Of a DNA stretch of 64,000 nucleotides, positions 8,969 through 17,676 are shown one piece after another (positions within the stretch are counted from its first letter, which is position 1; the number at the start of each line of letters is the position of its first letter). This DNA is from Flavobacterium sp. N1994 (GTDB taxonomy: Bacteria; Bacteroidota; Bacteroidia; Flavobacteriales; Flavobacteriaceae). The stretch spans positions 806,001 through 870,000 of the forward strand of contig NZ_CP109999.1 of the NCBI RefSeq assembly GCF_025947145.1. Reading direction: 5' to 3'. Under the pieces are notes generated by a model. It was not told the origin of the DNA. It saw nothing but the letters and a program-made list of their open reading frames with translations, and did not search any database. The position numbers and the translations under genes are program-made.

Positions 8969-10351
8969 TTATTGTGAAGTATTTTCTGTAACAAGTTTTT
9001 TGGTTAAGTAATGGAAACGTATAAACAAAAAAGTAGCGGCTGCAGTCAAACCTGCAAAAAGGCCAATCCATACACCCACAGCTTTTAGGGAAGTATATTC
9101 ACCTAAATAAAAAGAAATAGGAAAACCAACTATCCAATACGCCACAAACGTAATATACATCGGAATCTTTACATCCTGCAAACCACGCAAAGCTCCTAAA
9201 ACAACTACTTGAATTCCATCAGAAATTTGAAAGACCGCAGCTACTAATAGCAACTTTGAAGCAATAGTTATTACTTCTTGATTGTCTAAAAGTTGGGTAC
9301 CGTTTTCCATATTTAAAAACAAATAAGGTAATACTTGATGCAATGACACAAACATTACAGCAAATAGAATTTCAATAAGTATGGCCAATAAAAAAATAGA
9401 ACGTGCTACAATAATTAATTGCTTGTAGTCATTCAATCCTTTTTGGTTGCTAATTCTAATCATAGAGACTACACTCAACCCCATAGCAAACATAAAAGTC
9501 ATGGAAGCCAAACTCAATGCTATTTGGTTTGCGGCCTGACTGGTTTTTCCAATATTCCCACAAAGCCAAATTCCCGCAGTAAAAAGCACTACTTCAAAAA
9601 GCATTTGCATCGCCGAAGGGAAACCTAGATTGACAATTTTCTTAATCATATCTTTCTTGATTTCGTCAAAACTAAAATTGTGGAAGTAAGGCTTTAATTT
9701 TTCTTTTCGTGACAATATGATGTGCATGAAACTAACCATAGCAATTCGGGAAATAACGGTTCCTAAACCTGCGCCAAGAATCCCCATTTTAGGAAATATC
9801 CAAACACCGTAAATCAAACAATAATTGATGATTACATGAAGAATATTGGCCATCACGATAGCGTACATAGATACTTTTGTCATCGATAATCCGTCCGCAA
9901 ACTGTTTGTAGCCTTGATAAATGATAAGTGGCACTAATGAAAAAGCGACCCAATTCACAAAAGGTTTTGCTAAGGCAATAACTTCTTTAGGTTGGTGCAG
10001 TAATTCCATTATAGGTTTAGCCAAAACAACCAATCCAAAAAGAGAAAAGCCTAAAATGATACATAAAAACAAACCATGATGAAAGGCAGAACGTATTTTG
10101 GAAGTATTATTTTCTGCATCTGCTTCGGCAACAATGGGTGTAATAGCGGTTGAAAAACCAATTCCCAATGACATGGCTACAAAAATCAAACTATTCCCAA
10201 GCGAAACAGCAGCTAGTTCTGTACTTCCTAATTTACCAACCATAATATTATCAACAATACCTATTAAAGTATGGCCCAGCATTCCAATGATAACGGGATA
10301 AGCTAGTCTTAAATTATACGAGAACTCTTTAGTGTATTGAGATAGATTCAT
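8969..10351 (-). CDS. MATE family efflux transporter (NorM-like)
   Basis: The 460-residue protein has about 12 transmembrane segments in two related halves. The first half starts with YPVIIGMLGHTLIGIVDNIMVGKLGSTELAAVSLGNS, the classical MATE N-terminal segment, and the second contains NLGFPSAMQMLFEVVLFTAGIWL. MATE pumps export cationic drugs or metabolites in exchange for Na+ or H+. The substrate and coupling ion cannot be told from sequence alone. The gene stands alone between the prohibitin-like gene and the divergent T9SS cargo gene. Confidence 0.9.
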   Translation of the reverse strand: MNLSQYTKEFSYNLRLAYPVIIGMLGHTLIGIVDNIMVGKLGSTELAAVSLGNSLIFVAMSLGIGFSTAITPIVAEADAENNTSKIRSAFHHGLFLCIILGFSLFGLVVLAKPIMELLHQPKEVIALAKPFVNWVAFSLVPLIIYQGYKQFADGLSMTKVSMYAIVMANILHVIINYCLIYGVWIFPKMGILGAGLGTVISRIAMVSFMHIILSRKEKLKPYFHNFSFDEIKKDMIKKIVNLGFPSAMQMLFEVVLFTAGIWLCGNIGKTSQAANQIALSLASMTFMFAMGLSVVSMIRISNQKGLNDYKQLIIVARSIFLLAILIEILFAVMFVSLHQVLPYLFLNMENGTQLLDNQEVITIASKLLLVAAVFQISDGIQVVVLGALRGLQDVKIPMYITFVAYWIVGFPISFYLGEYTSLKAVGVWIGLFAGLTAAATFLFIRFHYLTKKLVTENTSQ

Positions 10352-10476
10352 TTTGAATAAATTGATTGCAAAAATAGGGTATTCAAAGAAAATAAGTATC
10401 GTTATACAATTCTTAAATAATAAATATTTTTTTAACTTTACGTCAAACTAAAACTAATTACTTAAACACAATTACA

Positions 10477-11511
10477 ATGAAAAAAATTTTACTCTCTATT
10501 TATACATTAACGGCAACGTTGACCTATGCTCAAAACATTTTTCAAGATTCTTTTGCCAGTTATAATTCCAATGCTCAGTTAAGCGGTCAGGGAACTTGGA
10601 CAAATAACTCCTCCTCAATTGGTGGTTTAGGTTCGTGTGTAGGTGCTATATGTTCTAATGCTAAGGTTATCGACCAAAACATAAGCGCTACTGGTTATGG
10701 TTCTTCAACAAAAGCTTTTAGTTTAACTCCTGATACCGATGGTTGTGGAAGAGGATTTACTCCTTTTACAACTAATGGAAATCTATATGTTGGAATGGTT
10801 GTAAACATTACGAATGCGCAATCTTCTCCCCTAGACTTTTTTAGGGTGATGAGCGGAGCTAATTTAACCACTACGTTCAGAATGCTGGTTCAACCTACAA
10901 GTGGTTCCACTTTCAGTATCGGAATTAGAAAAGGAGACACTACAAATCCAACAGTTTACACTGCCAATTCCTTTAACTATGGAACTGATTATTTATTAAT
11001 TTTCAAATATACTCAAGCTGCTGGGGCTAATGATGATACTGTTACTTTATATGCCAATGCTAATTATACTGCTGGAGAAGCAGGAAATACAGTATCGGCA
11101 ACCAACTTTGCTGGTAATGACCAATCTGGAAATATTGACAGATTGTCTTTTAGACAAAATGCTGGACCAGCTGGTATGCCAACAGGAGCCGTAAGTCTTT
11201 TAAGCGTAGCTACTACATGGGAAACATTGTCCTTTAATTTGGCTAACAATGAGTTTAATAAAAATACTTTTACTATTGCTAGTAACCAAGTGACTAATGG
11301 CATTTTGAATATCAAATCCAATATTGCTTTAGAAAATGCTTTATTAACTATTTATGATATTGAAGGAAGAAAAGTAGACACCAAAACTATTTCATTACAA
11401 GAAACGGTAAACGATGTAATTATAAATCCTATTAGAAACGCTGGGGTGTATATCGTAGAAATTATAACTGATAGCAAAGAACGTTTCACTCAAAAAATCA
11501 TGGTGCAATAA
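10477..11511 (+). CDS. Secreted protein with type IX secretion (Por) sorting domain
   Basis: The 344-residue protein begins with a signal peptide (MKKILLSIYTLTATLTYAQ). The middle part (residues 20-260) is rich in Gly, Ser, Thr and Asn with beta-strand-like spacing and a few Cys, and resembles jelly-roll domains of surface proteins. The last 75 or so residues form a type A C-terminal sorting domain, with NGILNIKSN, LLTIYDIEGRKV and a closing GVYIVEI...FTQKIMVQ. This domain directs export through the type IX secretion system, present only in Bacteroidota. The biochemical role is unknown. A strong terminator follows. Confidence 0.85.
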   Translation: MKKILLSIYTLTATLTYAQNIFQDSFASYNSNAQLSGQGTWTNNSSSIGGLGSCVGAICSNAKVIDQNISATGYGSSTKAFSLTPDTDGCGRGFTPFTTNGNLYVGMVVNITNAQSSPLDFFRVMSGANLTTTFRMLVQPTSGSTFSIGIRKGDTTNPTVYTANSFNYGTDYLLIFKYTQAAGANDDTVTLYANANYTAGEAGNTVSATNFAGNDQSGNIDRLSFRQNAGPAGMPTGAVSLLSVATTWETLSFNLANNEFNKNTFTIASNQVTNGILNIKSNIALENALLTIYDIEGRKVDTKTISLQETVNDVIINPIRNAGVYIVEIITDSKERFTQKIMVQ

Positions 11512-11534
11512 ATAGCCTAACGAAATAAAAAAAA

Positions 11535-11560
11535 AGCGCTGAAATTCAGCGCTTTTTTTA
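11535..11560. terminator. Bidirectional terminator
   Basis: AGCGCTGAA and TTCAGCGCT form a perfect 9-bp stem (11535-11553) with a one-base loop, flanked by A9 on the left and T7 on the right. It serves the T9SS cargo gene (+) and the PPK2 gene (-), whose stop codon lies in the T-run. Confidence 0.85.
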
Positions 11561-12433
11561 TTTACTCAATTGTTCTTTATACAAATCGATGTTGGCCTTT
11601 ACTGTTGAATCTAGTTCAGGATCTTTAATATCCGTTAGTTTTTGTAGTTCTTCCCAAATGATTTTGGCAACTATCACTCGAGCCATTTCTTTATCATCAG
11701 CTGGAATCACAAACCATGGGGCGTGATCTTTAGAAGTCTTATTAATAGCCTCTTCATAATACTTCATATAATCCTCCCAACGTTCCCGCTCTTTTAAATC
11801 GCCAGTAGAAAACTTCCAATTGTCTTCTCCGTTTTCTAATCGATGTAATAGTCGTTTGCGTTGTTCTTCTTTACTCATGTGGAGATAGAACTTCAATATA
11901 GTTGTTCCATTGTGTGCCAAATGCTTCTCAAAATGATTGATGCTTTTAAATCGGTTATCCCAAAAGGTATCTGTTATATCTTCTACTTTTTCAATTCCTG
12001 GTAAATTCTCAGAAAGTAAATATTCAGGATGCACACGGGTAACCAAAACATTTTCATAATGTGTCCTATTGAAAACAGTAAACTTCCCTTTTTCGGGCAA
12101 AGCCAAATAATGACGCCATAAAAAATCATGTTCTAACTCGCTTGAATTAGGCGTTTTGAAACTATGCACCACAACACCTCTAGAATTAAATTCCTTAAAT
12201 ACTTCCCGAATTAAGCTATCCTTTCCACTGGTGTCCATCCCTTGCAAACAGATCAAAACCGCGTGCTTGTTATGAGCATACATCATATCTTGACGATGAC
12301 TCAACTTCTGTTGGATTTTTAATAACTCTTCTTCTTTCTCATCCGCATCCGCATCGATAGTTAACTCGGTTGGGATTTTTGATAAAGAAATAGGTTCAAT
12401 CACTCTAAAATCATCGGGGTTTATGCTTTTCAT
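11558..12433 (-). CDS. Polyphosphate kinase 2 family protein
   Basis: Read from the ATG at 12433 the protein has 291 residues. A reading from 12475 would add 14 residues and overlap the divergent gene. The P-loop is CLQGMDTSGKDSLIRE (about residues 61-76), and further PPK2 signatures are FNRTHYENVLVTRVHPE and FLHRLENGEDNWKFS-like segments with the lid Arg residues. PPK2 enzymes use polyphosphate to phosphorylate nucleoside mono- or diphosphates. Length and motif set suit a single-domain PPK2. Whether it prefers AMP or ADP cannot be decided here. It is divergent from the gene at 12461. Confidence 0.88.
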   Translation of the reverse strand: MKSINPDDFRVIEPISLSKIPTELTIDADADEKEEELLKIQQKLSHRQDMMYAHNKHAVLICLQGMDTSGKDSLIREVFKEFNSRGVVVHSFKTPNSSELEHDFLWRHYLALPEKGKFTVFNRTHYENVLVTRVHPEYLLSENLPGIEKVEDITDTFWDNRFKSINHFEKHLAHNGTTILKFYLHMSKEEQRKRLLHRLENGEDNWKFSTGDLKERERWEDYMKYYEEAINKTSKDHAPWFVIPADDKEMARVIVAKIIWEELQKLTDIKDPELDSTVKANIDLYKEQLSK

Positions 12434-12460
12434 CTGGTAAGTATTTATATTTGTAAACTT

Positions 12461-13276
12461 ATGGAAAAATTTCAACTTATACCCTTCCTAGAAATCAAAG
12501 GAATTGGAGCAGCATCAGGGATAGTGTATCACAATAATTCGCTATTTATAGTTTCTGATAATAGCTCGTTTCTTTATTGTTTTGACCTCAACGAAAACCT
12601 TCTTGAAAAGATAAAACTTTTTGACAATAGCCAAGAAAATCTAGCCAAAAAAGACAAAGCGGATTTTGAATCCCTAACGCTATTTAACGAAAAGCTATAT
12701 TTATATGGCTCAGGTTCTACAAAAAAAAGAAATACAAGAGTGGTTTTCAATCTTCAAAGCAAAAAAGCTAAAGAAAAAAGTCTCAATAAAATATATGACC
12801 GACTCATCGAGAAAATAGCACTAACACCAGATGAGTTGAATATTGAGGGGGTAATTATGACCGCAGAAACCACCTATTTTTTTCAACGAGGTAATGGTCT
12901 TAATTCGCAAAATGGAGTTTTTAGTTATGACAAAAAGAATAAAACAGCTCAATTTCACTTGATTTCACTTCCAAAAATTAATGGGATTGAAGCCACTTTT
13001 ACAGATGCCATTTTGATTGATGATAGTATTTATTTTTTGGCTGCAGCCGAAAATACTTCCTCAACTTACAATGATGGAGATATTGAAGGAAGCATCATTG
13101 GAACCCTTGATTTAAAAACATTGCAACTTAAAAATTACATTCAAATTAGTACCCATCAAAAGTTTGAAGGACTGACTTTATATAAAAAAACAGCCACTCA
13201 AATCGAATTGCTGCTTTGTGAAGATAATGATACCGAAGGATTAGTATCTACTATTTATAAACTTACTTTAACATAA
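12461..13276 (+). CDS. Beta-propeller-like protein of unknown function (DUF6929-like)
   Basis: The 271-residue protein lacks a signal peptide. Repeated short strands of the form LFIVSDNSSFLYCFDL, LYLYGSGS and IYFLAAAENTSSTYNDGDIEGS suggest a beta-propeller. The conserved DGDIEGS/IGTLD and EGVIM parts resemble a Bacteroidota family annotated as DUF6929 or SdiA-regulated-like; the exact family name is from memory. It could bind a small molecule or be a phosphatase-like propeller. The gene starts 27 bases from the divergent PPK2 start and ends 2 bases from the convergent ABC-F gene. Confidence 0.55.
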   Translation: MEKFQLIPFLEIKGIGAASGIVYHNNSLFIVSDNSSFLYCFDLNENLLEKIKLFDNSQENLAKKDKADFESLTLFNEKLYLYGSGSTKKRNTRVVFNLQSKKAKEKSLNKIYDRLIEKIALTPDELNIEGVIMTAETTYFFQRGNGLNSQNGVFSYDKKNKTAQFHLISLPKINGIEATFTDAILIDDSIYFLAAAENTSSTYNDGDIEGSIIGTLDLKTLQLKNYIQISTHQKFEGLTLYKKTATQIELLLCEDNDTEGLVSTIYKLTLT

Positions 13277-13278
13277 AA

Positions 13279-14913
13279 CTATTTCTCAATCTCTTTCAGA
13301 CTTTCCATTTTTTTGTGCGCCAAGAACCCTTTGATATCTTCAAAATGTTCTTTCACTCTCTTGTTGCCAAATTCGAAAACTTTCGTGGCTAATCCGTCAA
13401 GGAAATCCCTATCGTGTGACACTAAAATTAAAGTTCCATCAAAATCTTTTAAGGCTTCTTTAATAATGTCTTTTGTCTTCATGTCCAAATGGTTAGAAGG
13501 CTCATCCAGAATCAGTAAGTTAACTGGTTCCAACAATAATTTTATCATCGCCAAACGCGTTTTTTCTCCACCCGAAAGCACTTTTACTTTCTTCTGAATA
13601 TCATCACCATGGAACATAAAAGCACCTAAAATATTCTTGATTTGTGTACGAACATCACCCACCGCAATATTGTCAATAGTTTCAAAAATGGTAGCATTTT
13701 CATCTAATAACGACGCCTGATTTTGAGCAAAATAACCAATTTGTGAATTGTGTCCCACCTCTACATTGCCGCTATTGATTTCGATTTCTTTCATGATGGC
13801 TTTAATCATCGTCGATTTCCCTTCCCCGTTTTTACCAACGAAAGCTACCTTCTGACCGCGTTCAATCACCATATTGGCATCTTTAAAAATCAAATGGTCA
13901 CCATAGGATTTCTCCAAATCGCGGACAATAACAGGATATTGTCCAGAACGAACGGAGGGCGGAAACTTTAGTTTCAACGCCGAATTGTCGATTTCGTCTA
14001 CTTCAATAGGAACAATTTTTTCTAACATTCTAACACGTGACTGTACAGCATCTGTTTTAGAAAAAGTCCCTCGAAAACGTTCTATAAAAGCTTGATTATC
14101 GGCAATGAATTTCTGTTGCTCGTCGTAGGCTTTTTGCTGGTGCACTCTTCTGTCTTTTCTCAACTCCAGGTAATGCGAGTATTTGGCTTTGTAATCGTAG
14201 ATTCTTCCCATGGTTACCTCAATGGTTCGATTGGTAATATTATCCACAAAAGCCCTATCGTGCGATATGACCATTACCGCTTTAGCCTGATTAATCAAGA
14301 AATCCTCTAACCACTGAATACTATCCATATCCAAGTGATTCGTTGGCTCATCTAGCAAAATTAAATCAGGTTGTTTTAATAATATTTTAGCCAACTCGAT
14401 ACGCATTCTCCATCCCCCAGAAAACTCAGAAGTTGGTCGATTAAAATCTTCTCTTTCGAATCCTAATCCTTTCAATACTTTCTCTACTTCCGCTTCATAG
14501 TTAACCTCTTCTATCGAATAGTATTTCTCACTTACTTCAGAAACACGTTCAATCAACTTCATGTATTCATCGCTTTCATAATCGGTGCGAATGGTTAGCT
14601 GCTCGTTGATTTCGTCTATCTCATCTCTCATTTTGAAAACTTCGGCAAAAGCTTTAGAAGCTTCTTCCATCACGGTACAATGGTCGGCTGAAAGTAAATG
14701 CTGAGGCAAATAGGCAATTACAGCTTCTTTTGGTGCCGAAATAGAACCACGTGAAGGCTTGTTTTCCCCAGCAACAATTTTTAGCAGTGTTGATTTACCC
14801 GCGCCATTTTTACCCATAAGGGCTATTTTATCGGTTTCATTGATGGCGAAAGTGACTTCGCTAAAAAGTGTGGTGCCGCCAAATTCAACGGCTATGTCAT
14901 TAACAGTAATCAT
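13279..14913 (-). CDS. ABC-F family ATPase (ribosome-associated type)
   Basis: The 544-residue protein holds two ABC ATPase domains on one chain and no membrane segment. The first has Walker A GKNGAGKST, signature FSGGWRMR and Walker B LILLDEPTNHLD. The second has GKNGEGKST, LSGGEKTR and LLILDEPSNHLD. Between them lies the charged linker around residues 240-310 (KDRRVHQQKAYDEQQKF). This is the ABC-F layout (YbiT/EttA/Uup relatives), whose members act on the ribosome in translation and sometimes in antibiotic protection. The 535-545 residue length fits a housekeeping member. Confidence 0.9.
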   Translation of the reverse strand: MITVNDIAVEFGGTTLFSEVTFAINETDKIALMGKNGAGKSTLLKIVAGENKPSRGSISAPKEAVIAYLPQHLLSADHCTVMEEASKAFAEVFKMRDEIDEINEQLTIRTDYESDEYMKLIERVSEVSEKYYSIEEVNYEAEVEKVLKGLGFEREDFNRPTSEFSGGWRMRIELAKILLKQPDLILLDEPTNHLDMDSIQWLEDFLINQAKAVMVISHDRAFVDNITNRTIEVTMGRIYDYKAKYSHYLELRKDRRVHQQKAYDEQQKFIADNQAFIERFRGTFSKTDAVQSRVRMLEKIVPIEVDEIDNSALKLKFPPSVRSGQYPVIVRDLEKSYGDHLIFKDANMVIERGQKVAFVGKNGEGKSTMIKAIMKEIEINSGNVEVGHNSQIGYFAQNQASLLDENATIFETIDNIAVGDVRTQIKNILGAFMFHGDDIQKKVKVLSGGEKTRLAMIKLLLEPVNLLILDEPSNHLDMKTKDIIKEALKDFDGTLILVSHDRDFLDGLATKVFEFGNKRVKEHFEDIKGFLAHKKMESLKEIEK

Positions 14914-15020
14914 ATAGCATTTTTTTGAAGCGGCAAAGATAGTTTAATTTGAGATTTGACCCTTTGAAAATTAATTTATTCCATAATCAGGTGATTTATT
15001 GCTGGTTTATTGTGCTTTTC

Positions 15021-15068
15021 TTCGGGTGTTGTTCGCAAAAATGCCCTGTTTTGCGAACAAAACCCGAA
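15021..15068. repeat. 20-bp near-perfect inverted repeat (hairpin)
   Basis: TTCGGGTGTTGTTCGCAAAA (15021-15040) and TTTTGCGAACAAAACCCGAA (15049-15068) pair at 19 of 20 positions around the loop ATGCCCTG. It lies in the 261-bp gap between the divergent ABC-F and MFS genes and is followed directly by tandem repeats. It is too long for an ordinary terminator and lacks a following T-run. A protein-binding site, an RNA hairpin or a small mobile-element remnant are possible. Confidence 0.7.
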
Positions 15069-15150
15069 CATGACCCGAACATGACCAGAACAAACTAGTC
15101 AAGAGTAGTCAACACTAATCAACACTAGTCAATACTAGTCAACAGTAGTC
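15062..15150. repeat. Short tandem repeats: 11-bp ACCCGAACATG units and six 10-bp AACACTAGTC units
   Basis: Two 11-bp units ACCCGAACATG plus a degenerate third (15062-15094) run into six 10-bp units at 15091-15150: CAAACTAGTC, AAGAGTAGTC, AACACTAATC, AACACTAGTC, AATACTAGTC, AACAGTAGTC. The period is exact and the units vary at 1-3 positions. The array ends 24 bases before the MFS start codon. The 10-bp period equals about one helical turn, so bound proteins would line up on one DNA face. No spacers are present, so it is not a CRISPR array. Confidence 0.8.
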
Positions 15151-15174
15151 AAAAATAAGCAGCATGTCAATAAA

Positions 15175-16437
15175 ATGGTTACTTTTAAGCAGTCATTCAG
15201 AATAAAACAAGGTATGCCATTACTAGATTATAGTTTCCTGTCCAAAATTTTGCCCAAAGCCAAGATTAAAAAAGGGTTTAGAAATGCTAAGAGATCTTAT
15301 TTAAATAGGGTTAGGCTTGCTACTTCCTTATTCTTTTTTGGCATGGGATTTTGTTTTGCAACTTGGGCTAGTAGAATTCCAGATATTAAATCGATGCTAC
15401 ACCTTAGCGAAGCTGAATTGGGGACTTTACTTTTTGCTTTACCGATTGGTCAACTTGTAGGCATGCCCCTTTCGGGTAAAATTGTGACTCAATATGGTAG
15501 TCGAACTATATCTATCTTAGGGCTTTTAGTTTATTCTTTTTTCCTTATTTTATTAGGATTAGCTACTGTAAAATGGGAATTGGCTATAGGGTTATTCTTA
15601 TTTGGTTTCTTTTGTAATTTTTGCAATATCGCAGTGAATACACAAGGGGTTTACACACAGCAATTGTTTGATAAACCCATTGTAGGATCGTTCCATGGTT
15701 CGTGGAGTTTGGCTGGATTTTGTGGTGCTTTGCTAAGTTTATTGATGTTGGCTTTGAAGCTAAGTCCGTTTGTACATTTTGTTATTGTCTTTGCTTTGAT
15801 AACGCTGATAGTGATTTTCAACTATAAATTTATTATTAAAGCCAAAGTAAAGAAGCCAGAAGAACAAGCTAACTATTCCTTTTTCAAAAACCCTGATACT
15901 ACTTTGATATGGCTAGGCATCATTTGCTTTTGCTGTATGGCAAGCGAAGGGATAATGTTTGACTGGAGTGGTGTTTATTTTAAAGAAATTGTCAAAGCTC
16001 CCGGTGCTTTGGTAGTTTTAGGGTATACCACCTTTATGATTAGTATGGCTTCGGGTAGGTTCTTGAGTGATATTTTAGCCGCAAAGTATGGGATTAAAAA
16101 AGTACTTGTGGTTAGCGGTATCGTAATTTCTACAGGATTATATTGCGCCGTTTTATTCCCTTATTTAATTCCGTGTACCCTTGCTTTTATGATGGTTGGA
16201 TTTGGAGTTTCCAATGTAGTTCCTATCATCTTTAACGTCGCTGGAAATAATGAAAAAGTGCCTACTAGTATTGCTTTGACTATTGTTTCTAGCATCAGTT
16301 TCTTGGGCTTTTTAATTGGGCCACCATTAATCGGATTCATTGCCGAGCTGACCAGTTTGAAATACTCCTTTGCAATTATTGGGGTGTTTGGAGTTCTTAT
16401 CTCGTTATTAGTAAGTAGGTTGAAGGTCTTTAATTAA
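15175..16437 (+). CDS. MFS transporter (YbjJ / fucose-permease-like)
   Basis: The protein is 420 residues from the ATG at 15175. The first 45 residues are basic and poorly conserved-looking, so translation may start further in, for example at the ATG at 15214 (MPLLDYSFLS). About 12 hydrophobic segments follow, beginning with RVRLATSLFFFGMGFCFATWASRIPDIK, and GQLVGMPLSGKIVTQYGSR gives the MFS loop 2-3 motif. This sequence type matches YbjJ-like permeases of unknown substrate related to sugar:H+ symporters. The promoter region holds the unusual inverted and tandem repeats at 15021-15150, which may control it. Confidence 0.75.
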   Translation: MVTFKQSFRIKQGMPLLDYSFLSKILPKAKIKKGFRNAKRSYLNRVRLATSLFFFGMGFCFATWASRIPDIKSMLHLSEAELGTLLFALPIGQLVGMPLSGKIVTQYGSRTISILGLLVYSFFLILLGLATVKWELAIGLFLFGFFCNFCNIAVNTQGVYTQQLFDKPIVGSFHGSWSLAGFCGALLSLLMLALKLSPFVHFVIVFALITLIVIFNYKFIIKAKVKKPEEQANYSFFKNPDTTLIWLGIICFCCMASEGIMFDWSGVYFKEIVKAPGALVVLGYTTFMISMASGRFLSDILAAKYGIKKVLVVSGIVISTGLYCAVLFPYLIPCTLAFMMVGFGVSNVVPIIFNVAGNNEKVPTSIALTIVSSISFLGFLIGPPLIGFIAELTSLKYSFAIIGVFGVLISLLVSRLKVFN

Positions 16438-16438
16438 A

Positions 16439-16792
16439 TCAATAAGAAACAAACTTATCGTCTTCCTTTTCATCAGGAATGATATAAATTCTATGCCACT
16501 CTTCCCCTTCAATAATTTCCCAAGAATGCCCTTCTCCATGAATATCTTTAGCGACAAGAATAATACCAGGTTCTAAAATAAATTGTTTCCCATCGGAAGT
16601 AGTAAACCTAAGTTTTCCTTTTAAAGTTACCACATATTGCACTCTTGGAGCCGGATGTTGATGCTTTTGGTATTCTTCTATTTTAGTTTGAATAATAAAG
16701 CGTTCACTAGGTATACTTAAGTATTCTGGTAAGACGCCTTCCTCAAAATAGGAATTGCCTACACTATCATTTAGTAATCTAAAGGCTCGCAT
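16439..16792 (-). CDS. Cupin domain protein
   Basis: The 117-residue protein is one small beta-barrel. Motif 1 is around HQHPAPRVQYVVTLKGKLRFTTSDG (about residues 40-65) with a His-x-His start, and motif 2 is around PGIILVAKDIHGEGHSWE (about 75-92) with another His. These His residues could bind a metal ion. Single-domain cupins cover many functions (isomerases, dioxygenases, sensors), so none is assigned. The gene starts 10 bases after the stop codon of the DUF2007 gene and may share its transcript. Confidence 0.7.
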   Translation of the reverse strand: MRAFRLLNDSVGNSYFEEGVLPEYLSIPSERFIIQTKIEEYQKHQHPAPRVQYVVTLKGKLRFTTSDGKQFILEPGIILVAKDIHGEGHSWEIIEGEEWHRIYIIPDEKEDDKFVSY

Positions 16793-16802
16793 ACTCTTTA
16801 TC

Positions 16803-17018
16803 TTAAATACTCAATCGAAAGGCCTCAATAATTGGACTGGCTTTACCAAAATCGACTTCTTGAATAAACAACTCGACTGCTTTTGCCGTTTGTATGCTTG
16901 GTAAAACATTAGCCTGATTGTTATCTCTAATGACCACATTAAGGTTAGCTTCTTCTAGTCTTTCTTTTAAACCAACGGCTAAAATTTCTTCTCCAGAAAA
17001 TATTTTTATTAGTCCCAT
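16803..17018 (-). CDS. DUF2007 domain protein (putative signal-transducing protein)
   Basis: The 71-residue protein has the layout of DUF2007: KIFSGEEILAVGLKERLEEANLNVVIRDN in the first half and VELFIQEVDFGKASPIIEAF in the second. The fold resembles the GlnB-like/ferredoxin fold, which is why the family is often labelled as putative signal transducing. Its actual role is unknown. It follows the DEAD-like gene on the same strand with a 43-bp gap. Confidence 0.75.
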   Translation of the reverse strand: MGLIKIFSGEEILAVGLKERLEEANLNVVIRDNNQANVLPSIQTAKAVELFIQEVDFGKASPIIEAFRLSI

Positions 17019-17061
17019 TTTATCAATTACGAATTACAAATTAAAAATTACGAATTAGGTT

Positions 17062-17676
17062 TTAATCCTCCATTTCAAAGAAAAGAGGTTCAATCATGAT
17101 TTTGTCTGCTAGTACCTCTACTCTTTCAGTGATTTGGGAACAAAAGAAAAGGCGTTGTGTTTTTTCAATACTCATCATCAATCGCTGAATAATAGCATCA
17201 TGTCGCAAACGAAACAGTACATCAGCATCATCAACAACAAACATTTTGATGGTATTAATATTAAATCCAGCTGACGCAAACATGGTGTTGATTTTATTGG
17301 GAGTTCCAATTAAAACATCCAATCCCAAAGAGATAATGTTTTTATCATAATCGATGTCACCTTTGTCATGAACACCCAAGATACTTAAATCCTGATACGT
17401 TCCGTATTTCAAAAACAGTTCTTCCATTTCTAAAACGCGTTCTTTATTTTCAACAATGATTAAAGCTCGGGTACTTTCGCCCATAGATTTTTCCATCCGT
17501 TGCAATACATTCAACACTATAGTAGTTGTTTTTCCGCTTCCTTCAGGCGATTGAATTACCGCATCGGCACCACTTTTAATAGTTGAAAAAGTAGCCAATT
17601 GCATTTCATTAGCTTCCGTCAAATCGTTTTCGATAAGTGCTTTTTGCAGATGGGGATTTATTTTTTTTAAGTTCAT
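17062..17676 (-). CDS. DEAD-box-like ATPase domain protein, short and degenerate
   Basis: At 204 residues this covers only the first RecA-like domain of a DEAD-box helicase. The Walker A motif is SPEGSGKTTT (motif I, about residues 40-49). Motif Ia-like and GTPNKI (motif Ib) are present. Motif II reads VDDADVLF, with DDAD in place of DEAD, so the catalytic Glu is lost, and motif III appears as FCSQI rather than SAT. The second helicase domain is absent. It ends with a proper stop and does not look like a fresh truncation. It overlaps the upstream response regulator gene by 1 bp. It probably binds RNA or ATP without unwinding. Confidence 0.7.
   Translation of the reverse strand: MNLKKINPHLQKALIENDLTEANEMQLATFSTIKSGADAVIQSPEGSGKTTTIVLNVLQRMEKSMGESTRALIIVENKERVLEMEELFLKYGTYQDLSILGVHDKGDIDYDKNIISLGLDVLIGTPNKINTMFASAGFNINTIKMFVVDDADVLFRLRHDAIIQRLMMSIEKTQRLFFCSQITERVEVLADKIMIEPLFFEMED

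Noticed and set aside
15091..15150. Six 10-bp repeats as a CRISPR array
   Set aside because: Units are contiguous with no spacers, too short, and no cas genes are present.
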